The translations under genes and the position numbers were made by a program. Below are positions 1-7,860 of a stretch of DNA of 64,000 bases, in pieces. Position 1 is the stretch's first letter, and every line of letters starts with the position of its first letter. The notes beneath the pieces are model-generated. The model did no database searches and had not been told where the DNA came from. It saw only the letters and a program-made list of their open reading frames with translations. The DNA is from Pseudoalteromonas sp. NC201 (GTDB lineage Bacteria; Pseudomonadota; Gammaproteobacteria; Enterobacterales; Alteromonadaceae): NCBI RefSeq assembly GCF_002850255.1, contig NZ_CP022522.1:43501-107500 (forward strand), written 5' to 3'.

Positions 1-151
1 AATGCTCTTTCTCTTGTTCTTCGAGTTGCATCAGGTTGGCGACTTCTTGTCGGTAAGCGCGACTTTTCGTGAAGGTATTTTTACGCTTCTTCAGAACAAG
101 TCCTTCGCTTTTAAGTTGGCTTGGCATTTGGGTGATCTCTGAAATTTTCAT
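1..151 (-). CDS. Partial small protein, unrecognised (3' end beyond window)
   Basis: A reading frame opens at an ATG at 151 on the minus strand and runs off the left edge after 50 codons. An AGGAGA ribosome-binding site sits about 7 bases upstream of the ATG, which is strong support for a real start. The visible N-terminus is hydrophilic and lysine/arginine rich (MKISEITQMPSQLKSEG, then a KKRK stretch), ending in a glutamine/glutamate-rich segment that could be a short helix. There is no signal peptide or membrane segment. I do not recognise the family, and the C-terminus is missing. Confidence 0.6.
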   Translation of the reverse strand, partial: MKISEITQMPSQLKSEGLVLKKRKNTFTKSRAYRQEVANLMQLEEQEKEH

Positions 152-317
152 GCTCGCTTCTCCTCTTAGTACTCTTTAAACTTAGCAGAAGTTGTACCAA
201 AATAAATTTCTTTTCTAATTTTAATTGCTTAGTGGAAGTTTTAGCTATTTGCCTTGCAATTGAGATAAATTCTTGCCTCAATGAGGCGCATAAATCGATC
301 AAAATAGTGCAAACGAG

Positions 318-908
318 ATGACAAAACCTTACTCTCAAGCGTGTGAAAACAATAAACAGCCAATATTAGAAAAGCTCACTCCCTATCTAAATAAACCTTT
401 GGAAGTGCTAGAGGTAGGTTCTGGTACGGGTCAGCATGCGGTGCACTTTGCTGCGGCGTTACCGCATTTAACGTGGCAGACGGCGGACAGGGAGGTTAAT
501 CACGCAGGTATTCAAGCGTGGCTTGATGACGCTGAGTTAGAAAATGCTTTACCGCCATTGGCGCTAGACTTACACCATGGGTGGCCTGTTAATCAGCGTT
601 ATGATGTGATCTATACCGCTAATACCTTGCACATTGTGTCATCAACGCTCGTAGAGCGTTTAATTGCAGGCGTTGGACGACACCTTAAAGAAAGCGGCTA
701 CCTGATAGTTTATGGGCCGTTTAATTATCAAGGTGAATTTACCAGCGAGAGTAACCGAGAGTTTGATGCGTATTTAAAGTCGCAAGACAAAGAGAGTGGC
801 ATTCGCGATCAAGAATGGGTATTGGCGCTTGCGGCAGAGCAAGAACTTACACTACAGCAAGACTATACGATGCCGGCTAATAATCGCTTATTGGTGTTTA
901 AACGGTAG
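318..908 (+). CDS. SAM-dependent methyltransferase, DUF938 family
   Basis: A cytosolic class I methyltransferase fold of 196 residues, the usual length of the DUF938 family. The SAM-binding glycine-rich loop is visible as EVGSGTGQH at about residues 32-40, followed by an acidic loop (TADRE) and a mid-protein segment (YDVIYTANTLHIV) typical of the strand 4 region. Substrate is unknown for this family. The ribosome-binding site is weak, but the N-terminus (KPYSQACENNKQPIL) matches how these proteins normally begin, so the ATG at 318 is kept. The last 21 bases overlap the end of the convergent GNAT-like gene. Confidence 0.85.
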   Translation: MTKPYSQACENNKQPILEKLTPYLNKPLEVLEVGSGTGQHAVHFAAALPHLTWQTADREVNHAGIQAWLDDAELENALPPLALDLHHGWPVNQRYDVIYTANTLHIVSSTLVERLIAGVGRHLKESGYLIVYGPFNYQGEFTSESNREFDAYLKSQDKESGIRDQEWVLALAAEQELTLQQDYTMPANNRLLVFKR

Positions 909-2018
909 TTTTGCTTGGCACTCGGTAAAGTAATGCCCGAGTGCGTCTGCTTCGCGCTTGGTAAAATCCTCAAGCGCGTGTTGAAAGTCAGGTTGAAATA
1001 AGCGGTGATACGATTGCCTCCACACCGGCTCAAAACCCCTCACTAACTTGTGCTCGCCTTGAGCACCCGCGTCAAAGACAGCAAGCTGATTAGCAATGGC
1101 GTACTCTATGCCTTGATAGTAACACAGCTCAAAATGCAAAAAGTCGTAACTATCCTCAATTGCGCCCCAATAGCGACCATACAAGGTATCACCATCCACA
1201 AGATATAAACTAGTGGCAATAATTTCGTGGTTTAAGTAGGCGCAGCAAAGACGAAACTTATCTGGCATCGAGGTGATAACTTGCTGAAAAAAGTCGCGAG
1301 AGAGATAGCCGTGGTGTCGCGATCGCTTAAGATAGGTGAGCTGGTAACTAAGAAAAAACGCATCAAGTTGTGCTGTGCTTATTTCTCTGCCAACAGTCCA
1401 ACTTATGTTAATACCCTGGGCTGTCACAGCTTGGCGCTCTTTCATGACCATTTTACGCTTTCTTGATGTGAGTCGTGCGAGAAAATCATCGAACTCGGCG
1501 TAACTTCGATTATGCCAATGAAATTGCACATTGCGGCGCATCGTTAAATGACTTTGAGTGAGAAAATCGCTTTCACGACAAAAATTAATATGGACTCCAC
1601 TAATGCCTAGTTGGGCGAGGCTCGTGAGCGTAGCGTCAATATATTCAAGCAAGCAAGAAGATAGACGTTTAGTTAATATTCTTGGCCCTTGAGTTGGCGT
1701 AAAGGGGACGCCACATAGCCATTTCGGATAGTAATCTAATCCATGGCGCTCGTAGGCTTCAGCAAAAGCCCAATCAAAAACGTACTCGCCATAAGAGTGC
1801 GATTTAATATAGCCTGGTAAAATTGCAATCAACTCGCCCTGGCGTTCAATCATTAGGTGATGTGGTATCCAGCCAGTCTCTTTGCTGGTGCAGCCGCTCG
1901 ACTCTAATGCAAGCAGCCACGCGTAGCTCGTAAATACATGTGATGGTGAAACGCAGTCCCACTGTGCTTCTGTCACTTCAGTTAGAGAATGAATAAACCT
2001 ATGTTGGTACTCAGTCAT
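888..2018 (-). CDS. GNAT-like protein, COG3146/DUF482 family
   Basis: About 376 residues, resembling the DUF482 (COG3146) family, often labelled peptidoglycan biosynthesis or GNAT-superfamily protein; function is not established. Recognisable family segments include the N-terminal HVFTSYAWLLALE region, the SRKRKMVMKER helix and the C-terminal FDAGAQGEHKLVRGFEP block, a hallmark of the family. The longest frame begins further upstream, but the ATG at 2018 fits the family N-terminus and overlaps the stop of the upstream hydrolase gene by 8 bases, suggesting translational coupling. No signal peptide or membrane segment is seen, so it is probably cytosolic. Its 3' end overlaps the convergent methyltransferase gene by 21 bases. 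Confidence 0.8.
   Translation of the reverse strand: MTEYQHRFIHSLTEVTEAQWDCVSPSHVFTSYAWLLALESSGCTSKETGWIPHHLMIERQGELIAILPGYIKSHSYGEYVFDWAFAEAYERHGLDYYPKWLCGVPFTPTQGPRILTKRLSSCLLEYIDATLTSLAQLGISGVHINFCRESDFLTQSHLTMRRNVQFHWHNRSYAEFDDFLARLTSRKRKMVMKERQAVTAQGINISWTVGREISTAQLDAFFLSYQLTYLKRSRHHGYLSRDFFQQVITSMPDKFRLCCAYLNHEIIATSLYLVDGDTLYGRYWGAIEDSYDFLHFELCYYQGIEYAIANQLAVFDAGAQGEHKLVRGFEPVWRQSYHRLFQPDFQHALEDFTKREADALGHYFTECQAKLPFKHQ
918..944. terminator. Hairpin at convergent gene ends
   Basis: An 8-bp perfect inverted repeat (GCACTCGG at 918-925, CCGAGTGC at 937-944) with an 11-base loop. It lies just after the methyltransferase stop and inside the last codons of the convergent minus-strand gene. 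There is no long U-run, so it may act as an RNA 3' end-stabilising hairpin or a weak bidirectional terminator. Confidence 0.4.
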
Positions 2019-3285
2019 TGTGGCCGTCAAAAAATGCGAGCAGTGCTTGCTCAAAGTTACTGTAATCAGGGTTAAACGTGATCCGCGCAAGAGCGGTGTA
2101 TTGCGTCATGCTTTTCTCGTGACGCTCGCCAAAATGGACGGTTTTACCTGTGCGGCAGTTAATGAAGGCTTGGTCTTCTAAGTGGTAACTGGTGCAATTA
2201 CGATAAGGCCCTTTGCGGCCGTAAAAAATATGTTCAGGTGGCTGCAAAATACCAATATGAGACATATCGACAATGTTGTCGGCTTTCACGCTCCGATAAT
2301 TCACACCTTGCTTAGTCGATGGCGTTTCCGAGTAGATAAATTGGGTCAATGTTGATTTAGGTTGCCATTTTTCTAGCAGCTTTGCCGTTGCATGATTGTC
2401 TATGGTGGTATCGACATCGCTATAGCTGATAAACATCGGTACATCTGGCAAAGTGGTGAGTGATTTGAGTGGCGCCATAGCCTGATGGGCTAACGTTGCG
2501 CCATGCCATGGGAAAGATTCATATTTGGCGAAATCCAAATCGGCGTCTTCATCTATCCAATTGACAAATGGCACGTAATCAATCCATTTGGCTAGCCAAC
2601 CGTTCTTATTATGTGGCTCTGTGGCGGGTGAAATAAGTGCAACAGAGCCTAAATTCTTGGGCTTGTGCTTCGCTATGCTACTCAGCACTATGGCGGCACC
2701 AGTGGAGTAACCAAGTACGGAAAAATGCTTAAAATCTTGGCTCGTCTGTGCGATGGCATAATCCGTATGGGTTTGCCAATCGTCAATATCAACTTCGGTT
2801 AAATCGCTTGGTGCAGTCGCGTGGCCTGGCAGTAACATGGTTCTGACATTGTATCCTGCTTCATAGAGCGCTGACGCAAGGTAGTGAAAAGTAAAAGGAG
2901 AATCGGTCAGACCATGGATAAGTAAAATGGCGTGATCTTTGTTGTCATGCTCAAGTGAAAATGGCGCGATTAAGTCACTTACCTTGGGGATTGTCAGGTT
3001 AAGTAATTTTGCTGTGGGCGTTATTAACGGGCATGGCAGTGTAGCGCGAGGATTGCGGCTTTCAATAATTTGCTTAGTCGAACGAATATAATCGTTATAG
3101 TTTTTTACATTCCCCACATCGACGGTGACGGGGCCTTTATCGATCGCTTCGCGGAATAATCCCGACTTTTTGCTCTTGGTGAATAGCGACATATCACTCA
3201 CTTGGGTAACACAGTCTTGTGCGATGACCAAAGGTGAAGCAAACAGGCTAAAAGCAAATACTGTGGAGGTAAGGTAGTGGCGCAT
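2011..3285 (-). CDS. Secreted alpha/beta-hydrolase
   Basis: A 424-residue serine hydrolase with an N-terminal signal peptide (hydrophobic residues about 6-22, likely cleavage near IAQ-DC). The alpha/beta-hydrolase features are an oxyanion-hole HG at 124-125 (LLIHGLTDS), the nucleophile elbow GYSTG with Ser194, a likely acid at Asp290 or Asp292 (SYSDVDT) and a late His343 (DMSHIG). The spacing is that of a complete catalytic triad. It probably acts in the periplasm or outside the cell on an ester or acyl substrate that I cannot name. Five cysteines suggest disulphides. It is the first gene of a two-gene minus-strand unit, followed with an 8-base overlap by the DUF482 protein. Confidence 0.8.
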   Translation of the reverse strand: MRHYLTSTVFAFSLFASPLVIAQDCVTQVSDMSLFTKSKKSGLFREAIDKGPVTVDVGNVKNYNDYIRSTKQIIESRNPRATLPCPLITPTAKLLNLTIPKVSDLIAPFSLEHDNKDHAILLIHGLTDSPFTFHYLASALYEAGYNVRTMLLPGHATAPSDLTEVDIDDWQTHTDYAIAQTSQDFKHFSVLGYSTGAAIVLSSIAKHKPKNLGSVALISPATEPHNKNGWLAKWIDYVPFVNWIDEDADLDFAKYESFPWHGATLAHQAMAPLKSLTTLPDVPMFISYSDVDTTIDNHATAKLLEKWQPKSTLTQFIYSETPSTKQGVNYRSVKADNIVDMSHIGILQPPEHIFYGRKGPYRNCTSYHLEDQAFINCRTGKTVHFGERHEKSMTQYTALARITFNPDYSNFEQALLAFFDGHND

Positions 3286-3348
3286 AGTCGGTCCTTATGA
3301 GCATAAAATCACATGCAGTATAGCGAGAACAGATGACGATAAAAATGG

Positions 3349-3816
3349 TTAGCGGATCGGTAATATGCGTTTTGCAAAAGTTTGCTTGAGGACAATCGTT
3401 GATTCAATCCCGCTAATCACCTTACAGGCGCCCAGTTGATGTTTGGCGAACTGTTCATAGCTGGGCAAATCCTTTGCTACGATTTCCAATAGGTAATCAT
3501 GACTTCCTGAGATCACCGAACAACTAATCACCTGATCTTCAGATTCCACGTGTTGTTCAAATAAATGCGCTGCGGTTGCGGTATTTTCACTGAGTTTTAT
3601 AAATGCATAAACCAGAATACTTAGGTCAACTTGTGCTCTATCAAGTGCCGCATGATAGCCTGAAATTACTCCTGTATCTTGTAAGCGTTTTACGCGTCGA
3701 AGACAGGGAGTATCGGAAAGGTTTGCCTTTTCGGCGAGTGAGGCATTACTCAAACGTGCGTTATGTTGCAAAGCGTTAAGGAGCAATTTGTCCTTGGCAT
3801 CTAGATTTACCGACAT
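3349..3816 (-). CDS. Lrp/AsnC family transcriptional regulator
   Basis: 155 residues, the standard length of the family. The N-terminal winged helix-turn-helix is clear (LDAKDKLLLNALQ, then LSNASLAEKANLS and CLRRVKRLQDTGVISGY), followed by the RAM/AsnC effector-binding domain. The longest frame starts 35 codons earlier, but MSVNLDAKDK is the canonical family start, so the ATG at 3816 is chosen. It is divergent from the PrnB-like/kynureninase-like pair, with 116 bases between the start codons. Lrp/AsnC proteins commonly respond to amino acids and often control a divergent catabolic operon. I infer that this one regulates its neighbours in response to tryptophan, kynurenine or a relative. Confidence 0.9.
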   Translation of the reverse strand: MSVNLDAKDKLLLNALQHNARLSNASLAEKANLSDTPCLRRVKRLQDTGVISGYHAALDRAQVDLSILVYAFIKLSENTATAAHLFEQHVESEDQVISCSVISGSHDYLLEIVAKDLPSYEQFAKHQLGACKVISGIESTIVLKQTFAKRILPIR

Positions 3817-3932
3817 AAACCAAATAAAAGAGTGATTCTTGCTAATCAGTATTAAACTTTTAGAGAAAATTGGCAAATTATGCTCATGGTGATTTGCTAG
3901 CCTTAACTGTGGAATAATCACGAGAAGTAATC

Positions 3933-5120
3933 ATGAGTCCATTAGCCGTACAATTTGACGCTTGGATTAGAGGTCCGTTTGTCGACCTTAACGACAAGCT
4001 TGAGCATCTTTATTGGCAGCAACAGGATAAAGCAAACGTTGAAGGCGTTGGTGAAACGCTAAAAGCACAGTTATTAGAAGAAGGTAATCAGCTAGTCCAA
4101 GCCTTGCTAGAAGAAGGCAATACCGACGAGGGCTTTGAGCAAGCATTCGACTTACTCGGTAACGTTGGTCTATTTATGGCTGCATGCAGACGCCACGAAA
4201 TTACCGAGCCAAGCCGTGAAAAGGTGTCTCCACTAACGCAAGCATCGGCACTGGCCATGCACATTGGTGCCTCTTTGGGAGTTACGCCGCGCTTCGCAAC
4301 GGCTCATCTCACCACACACAACCGCGCAATCAACGGCGTGTATAAGCGCTTTACTTCTCATCCGGCAGAGCGCTTATTCATCGACTACAATACTCAGGCC
4401 ATTCTTGCCTATAAACGCGCGTCCGAATCGTTAATGAAGGTGCATCATTTGGGAATTTCCCATCCCATGTCATTGGTGCTACTCAAACAAGTTAAGCAAG
4501 CGCTGCTTGAGGTGATAGAGTCTAATCGAGAGTTATTTAAGGAACTAGATCCCGAGGCATTCTTTTACGTTGTACGACCCTATTACAAACCATACCGAGT
4601 TGGTAAAGAGGTCTATCGTGGCGCAAACGCTGGAGATTTTGCGGGTATCAATGTTATCGATATGATGTTGGGGTTATGCCCGGCTAATGACATTAGTTAC
4701 GGTCAAATGCTGGTGGAAAAATTCCTCTATATGATGCCAGAAGACCAAGCAACCCTGCGTGAATGCATGCGTACGCCTAATTTAATGGATGCGTTTCTGA
4801 GTGCATTGAAAGGACCGAAAAGTGATTGGTTTGGCCCTGCTTGTAGCTTGTTTATACAAGTGTGTAAGCTGCATGGAGATACGGCCATACAACATCACAA
4901 TCAACTCGTCGAAAAGTATATCGCCAAACCTTCGCAGGCGATGCAGCAACAGCACTTAAGCAAAGTGACCGCCAGTGGTCCACCGATTGAAGTCTTACTC
5001 AAAGAACTCGCGGACTTAAGAGATAGGCGAGCTGCAGCCGAGCGCGATGATATCTTTACTCGGCATCATGATTTAAAACGATTACGCCAAGCAATAGGGG
5101 TTAAGCATGAAGCAATATAG
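3933..5120 (+). CDS. PrnB-like heme enzyme (DUF1864; IDO/TDO superfamily)
   Basis: 395 residues, resembling the PrnB/DUF1864 family, a branch of the indoleamine/tryptophan dioxygenase superfamily of heme enzymes. Compared with human IDO1 as I remember it, the segment EAFFYVVRPYY (208-218) lines up with the IDO segment carrying active-site Phe226 and Arg231, making Arg215 the likely equivalent. IQHHNQLVEKYI (319-330) lines up with the IDO helix carrying proximal heme ligand His346, making His322 the likely axial ligand. The IDO GGSAGQSS loop is shortened here (DFAGINVID), so chemistry or substrate probably differ. PrnB itself rearranges 7-chlorotryptophan in pyrrolnitrin synthesis, but the other prn genes are absent. 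The gene overlaps the next by 14 bases. Confidence 0.85.
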   Translation: MSPLAVQFDAWIRGPFVDLNDKLEHLYWQQQDKANVEGVGETLKAQLLEEGNQLVQALLEEGNTDEGFEQAFDLLGNVGLFMAACRRHEITEPSREKVSPLTQASALAMHIGASLGVTPRFATAHLTTHNRAINGVYKRFTSHPAERLFIDYNTQAILAYKRASESLMKVHHLGISHPMSLVLLKQVKQALLEVIESNRELFKELDPEAFFYVVRPYYKPYRVGKEVYRGANAGDFAGINVIDMMLGLCPANDISYGQMLVEKFLYMMPEDQATLRECMRTPNLMDAFLSALKGPKSDWFGPACSLFIQVCKLHGDTAIQHHNQLVEKYIAKPSQAMQQQHLSKVTASGPPIEVLLKELADLRDRRAAAERDDIFTRHHDLKRLRQAIGVKHEAI

Positions 5121-6219
5121 GGATGATTTTCACTTGCCTACGGGTCGCTATTTATTGAGTCATTCCGTTGGTCGTATGTTGAAATCGGCAGCGGAAGATT
5201 TTCATCAGCAATTTATGGTGCCCTGGCAACAACAAAACCAAGAGCCTTGGCAGCAGTGGCTAAGCGGTATTGATCGCTTTACCTCAGCCCTAGCTTCCCT
5301 ATTACACACTGATGCGCGCCTGTTTTGTCCGCAAACAAACCTTTCCAGTGGTTTAACGAAATGGGCGATGAGTTTGCCCGAAAGTGGCATTCGCAAAGTA
5401 CGCGTATTGATGAGTGAGCAAGACTTCCCCAGCATGGGATTTGCGTTACAAAACGCGCTGGACAATATTGAGATTGTTTATATTCCCGAAGCGATGAATA
5501 TGCACGACCTTAGCGTGTGGCAGCAATATATTGACGAGCAAATTGACTGGGTATTTGTCAGTCATGTTTATTCGAACAGCGGTCAGCAAGCGCCTGTCGC
5601 TGACATCATTAGCCTTGCTAACCAATATGGTTGTCGAAGTATTATCGATATTGCTCAGTCACTTAGTGTATTACCAATAAATTTAAGCGAGTGGGGCGCG
5701 GATTGCGTTATCGGCTCTTGTGTGAAATGGAGCTGCGGTGGCCCTGGCGCCGGTTTCATCTGGGTGAATGAGGATGTCTTGCCTTATTGCGAACCAAAAG
5801 ACGTTGGCTGGTTTTCGCATCAAAATCCATTCGAGTTTGATATTCACCATTTTGCGCTGAGTGAAAGTGCGCTGCGTTTTTGGGGCGGTACACCAAGTGT
5901 GGCACCTTATATCTATGCGGGGCACAGCCTTGGCTATTTTGCCGAGCTTGGGGTTGAGCAAGTAAGAGCGTACAACTTTGCTTTGTTATCTGAGTTACAA
6001 GCGGCATTGCCTGAATTTTATCGCTCTCCTACAGCACAGAGTGCTTGCTCGGGGACCGCTATTTTGCATTTTGGCTCGCGGCATGAGTCAGTGATGGATC
6101 AGCTTAAGCGTGCGGACATTGCTGTGGATAATCGTCGCTACGGTATTCGTGTCTCACCACATATTTATAATAGTCAGGAGGACATCGCGCAGTTGGTGCG
6201 AGTTATCAACGAAAGCTAG
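5107..6219 (+). CDS. Kynureninase-like PLP-dependent enzyme (aminotransferase class V fold)
   Basis: 370 residues of the class V aminotransferase/kynureninase fold, somewhat shorter than typical bacterial kynureninase (about 410-420). The cofactor site is visible: IIDIAQSLSVLP with Asp181 (pyridine nitrogen contact), and SCVKWSCGGPGAGF with Lys207 as the PLP lysine. The later segments DVGWFSH and LRFWGGTPSVAPY match the kynureninase C-terminal pattern of a glycine-tryptophan turn and an R-F-x-G-T-P block. It starts inside the end of the PrnB-like gene (14-base overlap, different frame), so the two are almost certainly co-translated. A plausible role is cleavage or transamination of the PrnB-like enzyme's product. 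Its 3' end overlaps a convergent MBL-fold gene by 4 bases. Confidence 0.85.
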   Translation: MKQYRDDFHLPTGRYLLSHSVGRMLKSAAEDFHQQFMVPWQQQNQEPWQQWLSGIDRFTSALASLLHTDARLFCPQTNLSSGLTKWAMSLPESGIRKVRVLMSEQDFPSMGFALQNALDNIEIVYIPEAMNMHDLSVWQQYIDEQIDWVFVSHVYSNSGQQAPVADIISLANQYGCRSIIDIAQSLSVLPINLSEWGADCVIGSCVKWSCGGPGAGFIWVNEDVLPYCEPKDVGWFSHQNPFEFDIHHFALSESALRFWGGTPSVAPYIYAGHSLGYFAELGVEQVRAYNFALLSELQAALPEFYRSPTAQSACSGTAILHFGSRHESVMDQLKRADIAVDNRRYGIRVSPHIYNSQEDIAQLVRVINES

Positions 6220-6242
6220 TTTCCTAACCCTAGTGCTTTTTT
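6212..6242 (+). terminator. Imperfect hairpin with T-run
   Basis: CTAG at 6216-6219 can pair with CTAG at 6230-6233, extended through a two-base bulge by AAGC/GCTT, and is followed by six T residues on the plus strand. It would serve the kynureninase-like gene. It lies inside the last codons of the convergent MBL-fold gene. Confidence 0.4.
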
Positions 6243-6965
6243 GGTCTTCTTCTTCACCGAGCGCCAATGTGTCATTGGTTGCTTGGGCGCGCGGGCTATC
6301 AATGCGTTGAAATCAATTTCTTCTGCAAGTACCTCTCCTTGATGCGCCAAGATCACGGAGTGGGGTTGTAGTGCCTTTACTTTGGCAAGAGATTGACGAT
6401 ACAAGCGTGGATAGAATACCGGAAAAGGCGCAACAAATTGCCCTTTTACTTTTACCGTCAAGTCCGCTACATAGATGCGCTTACTGGGGAGATGATACAA
6501 GCTCAAATCTCTATCCGTATGACCGGGTGTGTGTATCGCTTGCCATTCGTTAAAGTAGGGCAAGCTATCACCGTCGGCTAGGAAAAAATCTGGTGATAAT
6601 TGTCTTGGATACCAAAGGTTACGCTTGGCCTTGCGCTTTCTCCCAGCAACCCAAAGTGCCAGCGCCATATCGGAGAGGTGCATCATGACACCATCAATGC
6701 CACGATACCACTGACTGGGAGCATTTGCGGCCGCAATCTTTGCGCCGGTGAGTTTTTTGAGTTTATGCGCGCCACCGGCATGATCTGGGTGCATATGCGT
6801 GACCACAATCAGCTTGAGTGCGCTTAGTGGCTTGTGCAGTTGTAGGATGTAGTTGCAGACCAACTCAACATCGGCACGACAGCAACCATCGAGTAACAGC
6901 AGGCCAGTTTCGTGCTCAACCAGATAAATATGTTGAATATAGCCTTCTAAGACATGTATTTTCAT
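6216..6965 (-). CDS. Metallo-beta-lactamase-fold hydrolase
   Basis: 249 residues of the MBL-fold hydrolase superfamily. The metal-binding signature THMHPDH is at residues 56-62 (His57, His59, Asp61, His62), with further ligand candidates in IHTPGHTDRDL and VADLTVK; a late His lies in ILAHQGE. The family includes glyoxalase II-like and lactonase-like enzymes, and the sequence does not tell which substrate is used. No signal peptide is seen, so it is likely cytosolic. It is convergent with the kynureninase-like gene with a 4-base overlap. That proximity could mean a shared pathway, but convergent orientation gives no operon evidence. Confidence 0.8.
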   Translation of the reverse strand: MKIHVLEGYIQHIYLVEHETGLLLLDGCCRADVELVCNYILQLHKPLSALKLIVVTHMHPDHAGGAHKLKKLTGAKIAAANAPSQWYRGIDGVMMHLSDMALALWVAGRKRKAKRNLWYPRQLSPDFFLADGDSLPYFNEWQAIHTPGHTDRDLSLYHLPSKRIYVADLTVKVKGQFVAPFPVFYPRLYRQSLAKVKALQPHSVILAHQGEVLAEEIDFNALIARAPKQPMTHWRSVKKKTKKALGLGN

Positions 6966-7053
6966 TAGTCACACTCATTTCTCCAATCAGATCTCAACAT
7001 AGCATAGGTTAAAGACGTCTGACCAGTTGTGTGTGGAAGTGATAAATCGCAGA

Positions 7054-7080
7054 CATAAAAAAACCGCAATTAAGCGGTTT
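7054..7080 (-). terminator. Rho-independent terminator of the serine tRNA unit
   Basis: AAACCGC (7061-7067) pairs with GCGGTTT (7074-7080) around a 6-base loop. On the minus strand the stem is followed by a run of T residues. It lies 13 bases past the 3' end of tRNA-Ser(GCU). Confidence 0.8.
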
Positions 7081-7092
7081 TCTTATAAGTGA

Positions 7093-7185
7093 TGGCGGAG
7101 AAGGAGGGATTCGAACCCTCGATAGGGCTACAAACCCTATACTCCCTTAGCAGGGGAGCGCCTTCAGCCACTCGGCCACCTCTCC
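7093..7185 (-). tRNA. tRNA-Ser (anticodon GCU)
   Basis: A 93-base type II tRNA with encoded CCA. The acceptor stem pairs GGAGAGG with CTTCTCC, the anticodon stem is CTCCC/GGGAG around a CTGCTAA loop giving anticodon GCU, the long variable arm expected of serine tRNAs is present, and the T arm contains GGTTCGAATCC. It decodes AGC/AGU and is second in a two-tRNA transcript. Confidence 0.95.
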
Positions 7186-7203
7186 GGCGCAATACTTTAA
7201 AAA

Positions 7204-7294
7204 TGGCGGAGAGATAGGGATTTGAACCCTAGATACGCTATTAACGTATGCCGGTTTTCAAGACCGGTGCTTTCAACCACTCAGCCATCTCTCC
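7204..7294 (-). tRNA. tRNA-Ser (anticodon UGA)
   Basis: A 91-base type II tRNA with encoded CCA. The anticodon stem CCGGT/ACCGG encloses CTTGAAA, giving anticodon UGA, which reads UCN serine codons. It has a long variable arm (TACG...CGTA) and a T arm with GGTTCAAATCC. It is upstream of tRNA-Ser(GCU) by 18 bases and shares its promoter and terminator. Confidence 0.95.
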
Positions 7295-7304
7295 ATGGGC
7301 AAAG

Positions 7305-7333
7305 ATAATACTTAGCGATTTAGGCGCTGTAAA
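7305..7333 (-). promoter_or_regulatory. Sigma-70 promoter for the serine tRNA pair
   Basis: On the minus strand a -35 box TTTACA (7333-7328) and a -10 box TATTAT (7310-7305) are separated by exactly 17 bases. The -10 box ends 10 bases before the mature 5' end of tRNA-Ser(UGA), so the primary transcript would carry only a very short leader. Confidence 0.75.
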
Positions 7334-7480
7334 CCGTTTTTAAACTGTTTGCTTAAAAAATGTGCTAAAAGTGAGGTTTTTTTAAAATTGTGCTAGAAAT
7401 TAGCGGTTTGACGAAGAGGTTTTGTACAAAAATGCTGGTTGAAGTGGTGCTTTTATGGTCTATTGAAACAAATGCTGACG

Positions 7481-7510
7481 AGAGCATGGCGGGTTGGGGC
7501 GCCATGCTCT
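7481..7510 (-). terminator. Strong hairpin after the 48-codon gene
   Basis: An 11-bp perfect inverted repeat (AGAGCATGGCG at 7481-7491, CGCCATGCTCT at 7500-7510) with an 8-base loop, eight bases past the stop of the small minus-strand gene. The downstream T content is modest on that strand, so it may be a weak intrinsic terminator or a 3'-end stabiliser. Confidence 0.6.
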
Positions 7511-7518
7511 GTGCAGAC

Positions 7519-7665
7519 TTACTTATACATAATCACGTCTTTTAACGCTAAGTGTTGACCACATACTGCCAACCACTTCGTCCAATTGATACGACGTTGT
7601 TTAGTTGGTTGTGTTTGGTTAAACGTGTTTTGTGATGGGCTGCAAGGTGCAGCTGAATTAAGCAT
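7519..7665 (-). CDS. Small unrecognised protein (48 residues)
   Basis: A 48-codon frame on the minus strand starts at an ATG at 7665 with a TAGGAG ribosome-binding site 7 bases upstream and ends in TAA, followed at once by a strong 11-bp hairpin. The protein begins MLNSAAPCSPSQNTF, then a Gln/Thr-rich stretch, a basic QRRINW segment, and a more hydrophobic TKWLAVCGQHLALKDV end. It has two cysteines and no signal peptide. I do not recognise it. The combination of ribosome-binding site, compact frame and terminator-like hairpin, in an otherwise AT-rich 620-base gap, is the argument for a real gene. It could also be a leader or a translated small RNA. Confidence 0.6.
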   Translation of the reverse strand: MLNSAAPCSPSQNTFNQTQPTKQRRINWTKWLAVCGQHLALKDVIMYK

Positions 7666-7860
7666 GTCTGGCTCCTAATAAGCTATGATTGAAAACAAGG
7701 CTATTTTGCACGCAATTTGTTTAAATTTAAAACGATAAAAATTGATGTTTTCGGATAAAAATAACTAATGAATTAATGATTTGTTCATTTTTGTTTTAAT
7801 GGGTTCTTTGCATGTTTATGCATGGTTGCGATTGTCTTGATTAGGCTGCAGCCCAATTAA

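Noticed and set aside
3933..6219. Pyrrolnitrin (prn) gene cluster
   Set aside because: Only a PrnB-like gene is present. There is no halogenase (PrnA, PrnC) and no Rieske oxygenase (PrnD) nearby.
7093..7294. tRNA-Ser genes as integration site of a genomic island
   Set aside because: No integrase or direct repeat of the tRNA end is present in the window; XerC at 34721 is the housekeeping enzyme in its normal context.
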